This document shows positions 24,883 to 31,173 of a stretch of DNA of 44,181 nt, in pieces. Numbering within the stretch: the stretch's first letter is position 1; every line of letters starts with the position of its first letter. This stretch comes from Bacillota bacterium (lineage in GTDB: Bacteria > Bacillota > Clostridia > Christensenellales > Pumilibacteraceae). The notes under the pieces were generated by a model, which saw only the letters and a list, made by a program, of their open reading frames with translations, had not been told where the DNA came from and did not search any database. The translations under genes were made by a program, and so were the position numbers. The stretch is from NCBI GenBank assembly GCA_009781235.1, contig WQYM01000002.1, positions 1 to 44,181 of the forward strand, given 5' to 3'.

Positions 24883-25905
24883 ATGGCCATTACAGGTTTT
24901 ATAGTTGGCTTAATTTCACTTTTAGTAACAACGATTGCGTTGGTTGTCAGTATAAATATTTACAACGCAACGGGCGATTATCGTGGAATAAAGCGACATA
25001 GATTAAAAAGCGCACTTAGAGTTTACTTGCGCAGAACAGACCATTCAAGCAAAAAAAAGAGATTTGCAAATGAAAGAGGCTTCCTTCGTGCTTGGCACAT
25101 CTTTCGTGCTTGGTCTTTGAGTTATTACCTTTTACTTTTTCCGTTTAGGATAAACTCGTTTATTGACAAGCAGCAGAAAAAAGAGTTAAAAAGACGTGAA
25201 AAAAACAAGTGGCATTCTTCACGCTTGGCTGATTATGGATTCGCCGGAGTTATTTCTTTTGCGAGAAATGACGAAAATGATGATTATGAGAATTTTTTGT
25301 ATAAGGCCGTTAGTAAATATTTAGAAAAAGATAATTATGCGGCTTTGACTCTCTTTATTAAATTCAATATTTCTGCCGAGAGTAGTAAGGTTGGAAAAGA
25401 AATCATAAAGCTCATTATAGAAAGATTTTGGGGTATTCAAGAAAATCAAAACCAATTAGCGGGGATTTTGCTTTACTTACATTGGTATCGAATAGTTGTT
25501 CTCAAAGAAGAGTTTCCCCATCCTCATGAATCGAACATTTTTTCCGTATATGAAAATTACAATAAAAAAGAATTCTATGAATATTTCAAAAAAGAATACG
25601 GTGAGAATATGATAAAAGCCTATTATGTAAAAAATAACTTTGGTGGTTCTGCATATTTGGGTGACACTAGAGACGATAAGGTAATCAACTTTTTAATGCT
25701 TGTAAAGTACATGTATTTTTATTCTAACATTGGTGTTGGAAGTGAAATGAGGGACTATATTAACGCAATGATGCAAGGGGAAGATGATATGCAATCAATT
25801 ATTGAGTATACGGAAAAAGTCTATAAAGAGCAACTAGAGTTAGTTGGCGGAAACAACGAAATGACACCGTTCATAATAAACTATATTAAACCTTATAAAA
25901 ATTAG
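24883..25905 (+). CDS. AT-rich membrane-anchored protein coupled to the R-M enzyme
   Basis: 340 residues from ATG 24883 with AGGAG upstream, two bases after the R-M stop; the ORF-track start lies inside the R-M gene. One N-terminal span (FIVGLISLLVTTIALVVSINIY, residues 5-26), a second weaker hydrophobic stretch (WSLSYYLLLFPF, about 73-85), then a large charged domain rich in Tyr, Lys, Asn and Glu. No family recognised. Base composition and codon use are visibly more AT-rich than in all neighbours, a sign of recent transfer. The tight linkage suggests an accessory to the R-M enzyme, but that is inference. Confidence 0.75.
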   Translation: MAITGFIVGLISLLVTTIALVVSINIYNATGDYRGIKRHRLKSALRVYLRRTDHSSKKKRFANERGFLRAWHIFRAWSLSYYLLLFPFRINSFIDKQQKKELKRREKNKWHSSRLADYGFAGVISFARNDENDDYENFLYKAVSKYLEKDNYAALTLFIKFNISAESSKVGKEIIKLIIERFWGIQENQNQLAGILLYLHWYRIVVLKEEFPHPHESNIFSVYENYNKKEFYEYFKKEYGENMIKAYYVKNNFGGSAYLGDTRDDKVINFLMLVKYMYFYSNIGVGSEMRDYINAMMQGEDDMQSIIEYTEKVYKEQLELVGGNNEMTPFIINYIKPYKN

Positions 25906-25924
25906 ATTGTGAATAAAACCCATC

Positions 25925-25980
25925 CACGCCGGAAGGCGTGTAACGTGGACAACCCCGGGTGAGCGAAGCGTAACCCGGGG
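25925..25980. repeat. Two short GC-rich hairpins
   Basis: CACGCC-GGAA-GGCGTG (25925-25940) and CCCCGGGT (25953-25960) with ACCCGGGG (25973-25980). They follow the AT-rich gene and could act as transcript ends, though neither has a T-run. Confidence 0.65.
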
Positions 25981-26091
25981 AACAGAATGACACCCCACCT
26001 CCCCCCTCCGCCCTCTGTCCCCCTTCAACCCCCATCCCCGCGCCCCGCTCTCCCCGCCAGGCCGGGTCAGAGCACCAACCACGGACACACG

Positions 26092-26216
26092 CCACCCGTA
26101 GGGGCGACGGCGTGCCTCGCCCAAAAATGCCTGTCATCCGCACGTGTTAGGTATGCCGTGTGCGGCAGCATTCCCGTGTGTCATTGGGCGAGGCACGCCG
26201 TCGCCCCTACGGGTGG
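26092..26216. repeat. Large GTAGGGG palindrome with nested hairpin, intergenic
   Basis: Arms 26092-26123 and 26185-26216 are exact 32-bp reverse complements (start CCACCCGTAGGGGCGACGG). The 61-bp centre contains a second inverted repeat (CCGCAC with GTGCGG). It is the longest perfect copy of the GTAGGGG family in the window. Confidence 0.93.
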
Positions 26217-26294
26217 TTGGCGGCAAACAAAATGCGTATACCCGGTAAAACAGATGCCGACAACTCATTCAATATCACGGAGGATTCCCTCAAA

Positions 26295-27425
26295 ATGGTA
26301 AAAAAGAAAAACAATCTAACCGCAACAACATCCAAAACAGCCGATGCGCTCCAAAAGAAAGACAATCTAATCGCCAAAACAGCCGACGCACCCCAATCGA
26401 CAGGCGCGGAGCGCGAGCTGTTTGACGGTATTCGCACGGTTTTAGACGGCGCAAGGGCAAAAGCGTACGCCGCCGTCAATTTTGCTATGGTCGAGGCGTA
26501 TTGGAACATCGGCCGGCTCATCGTCGAAAAACAGGGCGGAGCGGAGCGTTCCGCATACGGCGACGGATTGATTGTCGGATTGGCAAAACTTCTGACGATA
26601 GAATTCGGCAAAGGCTTTACGCCGACAAACCTAAAGTATATGCGGCAGTTTTTTATCGCGTTCCAAAACGGTCACGCACTGCGTGACCAATTAAGTTGGA
26701 CGCATTACCGCTTAATCATGCGCGTTGAAAAGCCGTACGCCCGCGAATACTACCTAGAGGAATGCGCGGCGGGGAATTGGAGCACGCGGCAGCTAGAGCG
26801 GCAGATCAACAGCTTTTGCTACGAGCGCATGTTGGCTAGCAAAGACAAGGAATCGGTTAAAAACGAAATCATCAAAAAAGAAGTCGGCATAAAGCTGTCG
26901 GACGTGATAAAAGACCCGTATGTGTTGGAGTTTTTGGGGCTGCCGCATAATACGGATTTATTGGAAACCAAACTCGAACAAACCTTAATTGACCACCTGC
27001 AAAAGTTCCTTTTGGAGCTTGGGCGCGGTTTTACGTTCGAGGCACGGCAAAAGCGCATCAGCTTTGATGGGCGGCATTTTTATATCGACCTTGTTTTATA
27101 CAATTACAAAACGCGGTGCTTTGTTTTAATCGACTTAAAGACGGGCGACTTGACGCATCAAGACATCGGCCAAATGCAAATGTACGTAAACTACTACACG
27201 CGGGAACTGATGAACGAGGGCGACAACCCGCCCATAGGCATCATACTTTGCGCCGATAAAAGCGAGGGCATCGTCAAGTATACGTTTCCGGACGGCGGCA
27301 ACCCGCAGATTTTTGCCTCCAAATACATGCTGTACCTGCCGACGGAGGAGGAACTAAGGCGCGAGATACAAGCGGAAACGGAATTGCTGATGCGAGAAAA
27401 GATGTTGGCGGACAACAAAGGGTAG
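26295..27425 (+). CDS. DUF1016 / YhcG-type PD-(D/E)XK nuclease-domain protein
   Basis: 376 residues from ATG 26295 (MVKKKNNLTA) after GGAGG; the ORF-track start at 26160 is inside a palindrome. The first 40 residues carry an internal duplication (NLTATTSKTADALQ and NLIAKTADAPQ). DUF1016_N follows: AAVNFAMVEAYWNIGRLIVEKQGG, LSWTHYRLIMRVE, NWSTRQLERQI. The C-terminal nuclease core is FYIDLVLYNYKTRCFVLIDLKTG, with Asp and the DLK motif. YhcG-like proteins are common beside R-M and other defence genes, but the role is not settled. The position just after the MmeI-type gene fits a shared defence cluster. Confidence 0.9.
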   Translation: MVKKKNNLTATTSKTADALQKKDNLIAKTADAPQSTGAERELFDGIRTVLDGARAKAYAAVNFAMVEAYWNIGRLIVEKQGGAERSAYGDGLIVGLAKLLTIEFGKGFTPTNLKYMRQFFIAFQNGHALRDQLSWTHYRLIMRVEKPYAREYYLEECAAGNWSTRQLERQINSFCYERMLASKDKESVKNEIIKKEVGIKLSDVIKDPYVLEFLGLPHNTDLLETKLEQTLIDHLQKFLLELGRGFTFEARQKRISFDGRHFYIDLVLYNYKTRCFVLIDLKTGDLTHQDIGQMQMYVNYYTRELMNEGDNPPIGIILCADKSEGIVKYTFPDGGNPQIFASKYMLYLPTEEELRREIQAETELLMREKMLADNKG

Positions 27426-27437
27426 GGAAAGAATCAT

Positions 27438-27467
27438 TTGACAGCTACACCTTTTTTCGGCTAAAAT
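27438..27467 (+). promoter_or_regulatory. Putative promoter of the acyl-CoA ligase gene
   Basis: TTGACA (27438-27443), 18-bp spacer, TAAAAT (27462-27467). The predicted leader contains the stem CGGCTAA / TTAGCCG enclosing TGC-GAAA-GCA. No clear Shine-Dalgarno precedes ATG 27528. Confidence 0.5.
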
Positions 27468-27527
27468 GCGAAAGCAAGGCAAATTAGCCGCAAATAATGG
27501 CAATCATTAACTTTAGCGAAAAACGAC

Positions 27528-29486
27528 ATGAAAAACGAGAGCGAACCGAAATTTTTGCACCAAGCGGCCGGGTTTGACCGGATGACGCTGTACGAGGCGC
27601 TTTGTTATGGGGCGGCAATTAACCGCCGGGCCCCGGCGTTTTTGTATAAGGGCAAAAGGCTCAATTTTGCCGATTTTATGCAGATGGTCGAGCGGACGGC
27701 GGACGCGTTGCTTCGCGCGGGAGTTAAGGCGGGCGACGTGATTTCCACCGCGCTCCCAAACCTCCCAAAGCACGCGGCCGTTTTGTATGCGGCCAACAAA
27801 ATCGGCGCGGTTGCGTACCTTAACCACGCGCTGGAGCCGGCGGAACCGCTGGAAAAATACTTGCGGGCGGCGGAGTCGAAAATTTTATTTGCGCTGGATT
27901 CCAGCGTCGTGATGTATGCGCCCTTTTGTAAGGCGAACGGAATCCGCCTCATTTCCTGCTGCCCCGCTGACGAGCTTGGATTTTTTATCCGCGCGCTTTA
28001 CAGGAGGCGCGAAGGGCTTACGCGCGAAAAACGGGGATTGGCTGAGGATTTTAACGCGTTTATTAAGTCGATGACTGCATCGATCCCTACGGGAAACATC
28101 GCAACCGGCCCATCCGCCATTCCTAACTCCTCCTTCCTAATTCCTAATTCTTTCTCCCCTCCCCCGTCCCCTTTCAGTACGGCGGTTTTACTCAACAGCG
28201 GCGGCACGATGGGGAAAGCAAAGACCATCGAGCTCTCGAGCTTTGCTATCAACGCGCTCTCGAGCGACGGGCCGCGGCTTATTGAAACCGACCGGCTCTC
28301 GTCCCGCTACATGATGTCTCCCCTGCCGATTTTTCACAGCTTCGGGCTCACAATGGGGCTGCACGCGATGGCGATGCACGGCGGCTGCAACGTTTTCATG
28401 CCCAAGTTTTCGCGCCGCGACACGCTACGTTACCTTAAAAAGGGGCAAATCAACTATATGGTGGGCGTGCCCGCCGTGTACGAGGCGCTGAACACGTGCG
28501 CGGATTTTTCCGGCGCGCGATTGCGGGGGGTCGATATTGCGTTTGTCGGGGGCGACGTTTTTCGGCCGGCGACCAAAGCGGAATTTGACCGGCGCATGAG
28601 CAAGGCGGGGAGCCGCGGACGGCTGATGCAGGGGTACGGGCTCAGTGAGACCATGTCGGTCGCCTGCGTCAACATACACGAAGAGAATCGTGACGGCTCG
28701 GTCGGCAGGCCCATTCGCGGCGTCAGGATTTGCGTAGGGGCGGATGGTAATCCGTCCGTATCCGTAGGGTGCGGCTGTCCTTCTATCGCGTCGCAAGCCG
28801 TCTTGCAGAAATACGATAGCGGTTCGTTATCGCCCAGCAAACACGATAGGCTGGCGCTATCAACAGATGATAAAGATATACAATTGCTATCGAACCAACC
28901 TTCTTCAATAAAAAATCTTCCCCCTTCTGCGCGCTGCGGCGAATTGCTTATCACCGGCACCACCTTAATGAACGGGTATTTCCGCGACGCTGCGGCCACG
29001 GAGGCGGTTTTTATCACCGATGCGGACGGCATACGTTGGCTAAAAACGGGCGACTACGGCGCGGTGGATGCGGATGGCTACGTCTACTTTTTGGAACGGC
29101 TTAAGCGCATCGTTAAGGTATCGGGGGAAAGCGTGTTTCCCGAAGAAATCGAATCGGCGGTTGCCGCCGTCCGGGGCGTAGCGGCCGTGGCGGCGTTCGG
29201 CATACCGGACGAACGGATGGGCAGCTGCATGGCATTGGCCGTCGAGGTGACGGCCGGCATAGACCGCGAGCGCTTGCGCGCCCAAGTTTCCGACGCGCTC
29301 ATGCGATCGGTGCAGGAAAAAGCGCGCCCGAAGGCCATAGAGTTTTTTGACGAGCTGCCGCGCACGAAGATGATGAAAATAGACATCGCGGCGCTGACCG
29401 AAAAGTTGTCAAAACACAACCGTAACGCTTGCCCCGGCCGCGCTGCCCCGCGATCGATCGATAAGAAGAATCGCAGGAAACGCTAG
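27528..29486 (+). CDS. Acyl-CoA synthetase / AMP-dependent ligase with two repeat inserts
   Basis: 652 residues, ANL superfamily; such enzymes activate a carboxylic acid with ATP and load it on CoA. Visible motifs: AVLLNSGGTMGKAKTIELS (P-loop A3), QGYGLSETMS (A5), WLKTGDYGAVDADGYVYFLERLKRIVKVSG (A7-A8) and the catalytic Lys region PRTKMMKID (A10). The substrate is unknown; it resembles long-chain fatty acyl ligases. Insert 1 (about residues 183-213), from a heptad array, contains PSAIPNSSFLIPN just before A3. Insert 2 (about residues 400-465, 28733-28930) begins with a GTAGGGG half-element after RGVRIC and is rich in Ser and Asp. Both keep frame. The C-terminal tail is basic (KKNRRKR). Confidence 0.88.
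   Translation: MKNESEPKFLHQAAGFDRMTLYEALCYGAAINRRAPAFLYKGKRLNFADFMQMVERTADALLRAGVKAGDVISTALPNLPKHAAVLYAANKIGAVAYLNHALEPAEPLEKYLRAAESKILFALDSSVVMYAPFCKANGIRLISCCPADELGFFIRALYRRREGLTREKRGLAEDFNAFIKSMTASIPTGNIATGPSAIPNSSFLIPNSFSPPPSPFSTAVLLNSGGTMGKAKTIELSSFAINALSSDGPRLIETDRLSSRYMMSPLPIFHSFGLTMGLHAMAMHGGCNVFMPKFSRRDTLRYLKKGQINYMVGVPAVYEALNTCADFSGARLRGVDIAFVGGDVFRPATKAEFDRRMSKAGSRGRLMQGYGLSETMSVACVNIHEENRDGSVGRPIRGVRICVGADGNPSVSVGCGCPSIASQAVLQKYDSGSLSPSKHDRLALSTDDKDIQLLSNQPSSIKNLPPSARCGELLITGTTLMNGYFRDAAATEAVFITDADGIRWLKTGDYGAVDADGYVYFLERLKRIVKVSGESVFPEEIESAVAAVRGVAAVAAFGIPDERMGSCMALAVEVTAGIDRERLRAQVSDALMRSVQEKARPKAIEFFDELPRTKMMKIDIAALTEKLSKHNRNACPGRAAPRSIDKKNRRKR
28118..28152. repeat. Heptad array (CATTCCT/AATTCCT) inside the acyl-CoA ligase gene
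   Basis: Five 7-bp units preceded by CCCTACGGG and CCATCCGCCATTCCTAA. The same composite, in the same order, occurs on the coding strand of argJ, so both encode PSAIPNSSFLIPN. Confidence 0.88.
28733..28930. repeat. GTAGGGG half-element and low-complexity insert in the ligase gene
   Basis: Starts with GCGTAGGGGCGGATGGTAAT, the same core as the 30-bp repeats in the DUF1624 gene, followed by a diverged copy (TCCGTAGGGTGCGG) and a stretch with repeated CGATAG/GCTATC motifs. The extra codons lie between RGVRIC and CGELLITG, which adjoin in the family. Confidence 0.65.
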
Positions 29487-29487
29487 A

Positions 29488-29532
29488 TGTTTCACAAAAT
29501 GCAAAGTGTTTCACGCAGTTCCACATGAAACA
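29488..29532. promoter_or_regulatory. parS half-sites
   Basis: TGTTTCACA (29488-29496), TGTTTCACG (29507-29515) and CATGAAACA (about 29524-29532) each match half of the parS palindrome. They may be degenerate or additional ParB contacts. Confidence 0.4.
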
Positions 29533-29535
29533 TAG

Positions 29536-29587
29536 TTGTCCACAGCCATCCACATTCTTTCCACACCGTTTTTCGACCTTTTCCACA
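29536..29587 (+). promoter_or_regulatory. Cluster of phased DnaA-box-like sites
   Basis: Four sites in the same orientation: TTGTCCACA (29536), CCATCCACA (29546), CTTTCCACA (29557) and TTTTCCACA (29579). Spacings are 10, 11 and 22 bp, near whole helical turns. Two match TTATCCACA at 8 of 9 positions and two at 7 of 9. Confidence 0.5.
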
Positions 29588-29619
29588 ACAAACCCCGGGT
29601 TTTCGACAGATTTTTCACT

Positions 29620-29635
29620 TGTTTCACGTGAAACG
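29620..29635. promoter_or_regulatory. parS site
   Basis: TGTTTCACGTGAAACG, 15 of 16 matches to the Spo0J/ParB consensus TGTTTCACGTGAAACA. It lies 111 bp beyond the 3' end of parB. Confidence 0.9.
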
Positions 29636-29692
29636 GCTTCGGGAATCAGCCAATTTCTGAACGCGCGTCGGGAATTCTGATTTCATTGCAAC

Positions 29693-29724
29693 AAAAAAGG
29701 CTTCGGTTTTCCACCGAAGCCTTT
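29693..29724 (-). terminator. Intrinsic terminator of parB
   Basis: Perfect 11-bp stem AAAGGCTTCGG / CCGAAGCCTTT with a 7-nt loop (stem 29696-29724), continuing into six T residues on the minus strand, 22 bp after the parB stop. Confidence 0.85.
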
Positions 29725-29745
29725 GCAATATTCCCCTTGTCGCAA

Positions 29746-30663
29746 TTACGGCGTGCGCTTTTCCAGCGCTTCAACCAATTCAACAATGCGGTCCAGGTCG
29801 TCGCCGGTATAATAGTCCACGTAAATCCTGCCGCGCGTATCGTTGCCCAGGCACGACACCTTGGTCGCAAAAACCCGCTGCATACGCGCGATTAAGTCTT
29901 TTAATTCAAGGCTTTGCGCGGGCTTTGGCTTTTGCGCGGCTTTTGGCGCCAAAAACTCCTTAACCTTTTTTTCCAAGTCGCGCACGGACATTTTGTTGTC
30001 CGCGCCCTGCATGGCAAGCGATAGTTGCGACTCCGCGTCCGGAATCACAACCAAGCAGCGCGCATGTCCGGCAGACAACCTGCCTCCGGCGACCAAATCG
30101 ATGACCGGCGCCGAGAGGGATAAAAGGCGCAAAGTGTTGGCAACGGCCGGCCTGCTCTTTCCGATGCGGTCGGCGACTTCCTCCTGCGTATAGCGGTACT
30201 CATACATCAATTGCTTGATTGCATTCGCTGTTTCAATCGGATTTAAATCCTCGCGCTGCAGGTTTTCAATCAGAGAAATCTCGCGTACCTGTTGCGGAGA
30301 ATAAGCGCGTATAATCGTCGGGATAGTTTTTAACCCCGCGCGCTTTGCCGCTCTCCAGCGGCGCTCGCCCGCAATAATCATGTAGCGCGACCCGTTTCTA
30401 ACCACAATAATAGGGGAGATGACTCCGTGCACACGCACGCTGTTGACCAGTTCGTTCATCGCGGTCTCGTCAAAAACCTTGCGCGGCTGATTGATGTTCG
30501 GGTCGATGGCTTCTATCGGTAATTCCGATTCAATCCCGACCGGTTCGCCGGGCTTTGCGACGGCAGCGGCAAACTGAGCCTCGCGGGAGGTGGCGTTTTC
30601 ATATTCCTCTTCGGCACTGCTCAGTAGTGAGCTAAGTCCGCGTCCTAATCCTCGTTTAACCAT
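29746..30663 (-). CDS. parB: Chromosome-partitioning protein ParB (Spo0J)
   Basis: 305 residues, typical length. ParB binds parS, loads as a CTP-dependent clamp, spreads on DNA and helps orient and load the chromosome near the origin. The N-terminal MVKRGLGRGLSSLL peptide contacts ParA in relatives. The CTP-binding motif GERRWRAAKRAGLKTIPTII, the helix-turn-helix TQEEVADRIGKSRPAVANTLRLLSL and a C-terminal dimer region (GRIYVDYYTGDDLDRIVELVEAL) are all present. AAGGAG precedes ATG 30663, with a strong promoter upstream. A parS site lies just downstream. No parA is adjacent, which is unusual. Confidence 0.96.
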   Translation of the reverse strand: MVKRGLGRGLSSLLSSAEEEYENATSREAQFAAAVAKPGEPVGIESELPIEAIDPNINQPRKVFDETAMNELVNSVRVHGVISPIIVVRNGSRYMIIAGERRWRAAKRAGLKTIPTIIRAYSPQQVREISLIENLQREDLNPIETANAIKQLMYEYRYTQEEVADRIGKSRPAVANTLRLLSLSAPVIDLVAGGRLSAGHARCLVVIPDAESQLSLAMQGADNKMSVRDLEKKVKEFLAPKAAQKPKPAQSLELKDLIARMQRVFATKVSCLGNDTRGRIYVDYYTGDDLDRIVELVEALEKRTP

Positions 30664-30696
30664 AATAAAGTCAATCTCCTTAGTCTGTTAGTGCTT

Positions 30697-30725
30697 AGTA
30701 TACAAAGTATTTTGGAATCCGTCAA
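30697..30725 (-). promoter_or_regulatory. Promoter of parB
   Basis: Minus strand TTGACG (30720-30725), 17-bp spacer, TATACT (30697-30702), about 33 nt before the parB ATG. Confidence 0.75.
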
Positions 30726-30929
30726 GGAATTTACAGGCAAAAACGCCGAAAAACCAGCAAAGTTTTTTGTCATAGTGACGACGGCGGGCCGTCCAAAAAC
30801 GAAACTAAACGAGAATAAATCGCATATTCTCTATCGCAATAAAAGTTGTCCAAAAAACCCGGAAAACCTTCGCCCGGGATACAAATGGTTGTATTTTAAC
30901 AACTGTTGTATCTTCCCGTGTTTCTGCGC

Positions 30930-30960
30930 AAAAAAAACGGGGGTATCCCCCCGTTTTTTT
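30930..30960. terminator. Bidirectional-looking intrinsic terminator
   Basis: AAAAAAACGGGGG (30931-30943) pairs with CCCCCGTTTTTTT (30948-30960) around TATC. T-runs end the stem on both strands, but no gene on either strand obviously ends here. Confidence 0.7.
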
Positions 30961-31031
30961 AGTCCGGCTCGAAAAAAGCCGCTCCACAATTCCCAAATAG
31001 AATTTTTGGCAAACATAGCCGGACATTTTCC

Positions 31032-31060
31032 TTGACAAACGCATTAAACTCTATTATACT
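31032..31060 (+). promoter_or_regulatory. Promoter of tRNA-Pro
   Basis: Perfect TTGACA (31032-31037), 17-bp spacer, TATACT (31055-31060), nine bases before the tRNA 5' end. Confidence 0.85.
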
Positions 31061-31068
31061 GCTACCAT

Positions 31069-31145
31069 CGAGGTGTAGCGCAGCCCGGTAGCGCACTTGG
31101 TTAGGGACCAAGGGGCCGCGTGTTCAAATCACGTCACCTCGACCA
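31069..31145 (+). tRNA. tRNA-Pro (anticodon AGG)
   Basis: 77 nt with an encoded CCA. Acceptor CGAGGTG/CACCTCG, D stem GCGC/GCGC, anticodon stem CTTGG/CCAAG with loop TTAGGGA (anticodon AGG, reading CCU), T stem GCGTG/CACGT with loop TTCAAAT. C1-G72, A73 and G37 fit proline identity. A34 in a proline tRNA is uncommon in bacteria, where GGG, UGG and CGG are usual. Confidence 0.95.
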
Positions 31146-31173
31146 AAAAAGGATGTCATACGGCATCCTTTTT
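31146..31173 (+). terminator. tRNA terminator overlapping the integrase 3' end
   Basis: AAAAAGGATG (31146-31155) pairs perfectly with CATCCTTTTT (31164-31173), loop TCATACGG. It directly follows the tRNA CCA. The integrase stop codon (31156-31158) lies in the loop. Confidence 0.85.

Larger units (their letters stand above)
25906..26294. other. Repeat-filled gap between the membrane gene and the DUF1016 gene
   Basis: 389 bp without a convincing gene. It holds two small hairpins (25925-25980), a C-rich stretch and the large GTAGGGG palindrome at 26092-26216. The ORFs drawn here are shadows of these repeats. A Shine-Dalgarno (GGAGG) for the next gene lies at its right end. Confidence 0.7.
30664..31068. 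other. Non-coding gap between parB and tRNA-Pro
   Basis: 405 bp. It contains the parB promoter (30697-30725), a GC-core hairpin with T-runs (30930-30960), an 8-bp inverted repeat GTCCGGCT/AGCCGGAC (about 30962 and 31017) and the tRNA promoter. The ORFs drawn here show no family features. Nothing else is recognised. Confidence 0.6.
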
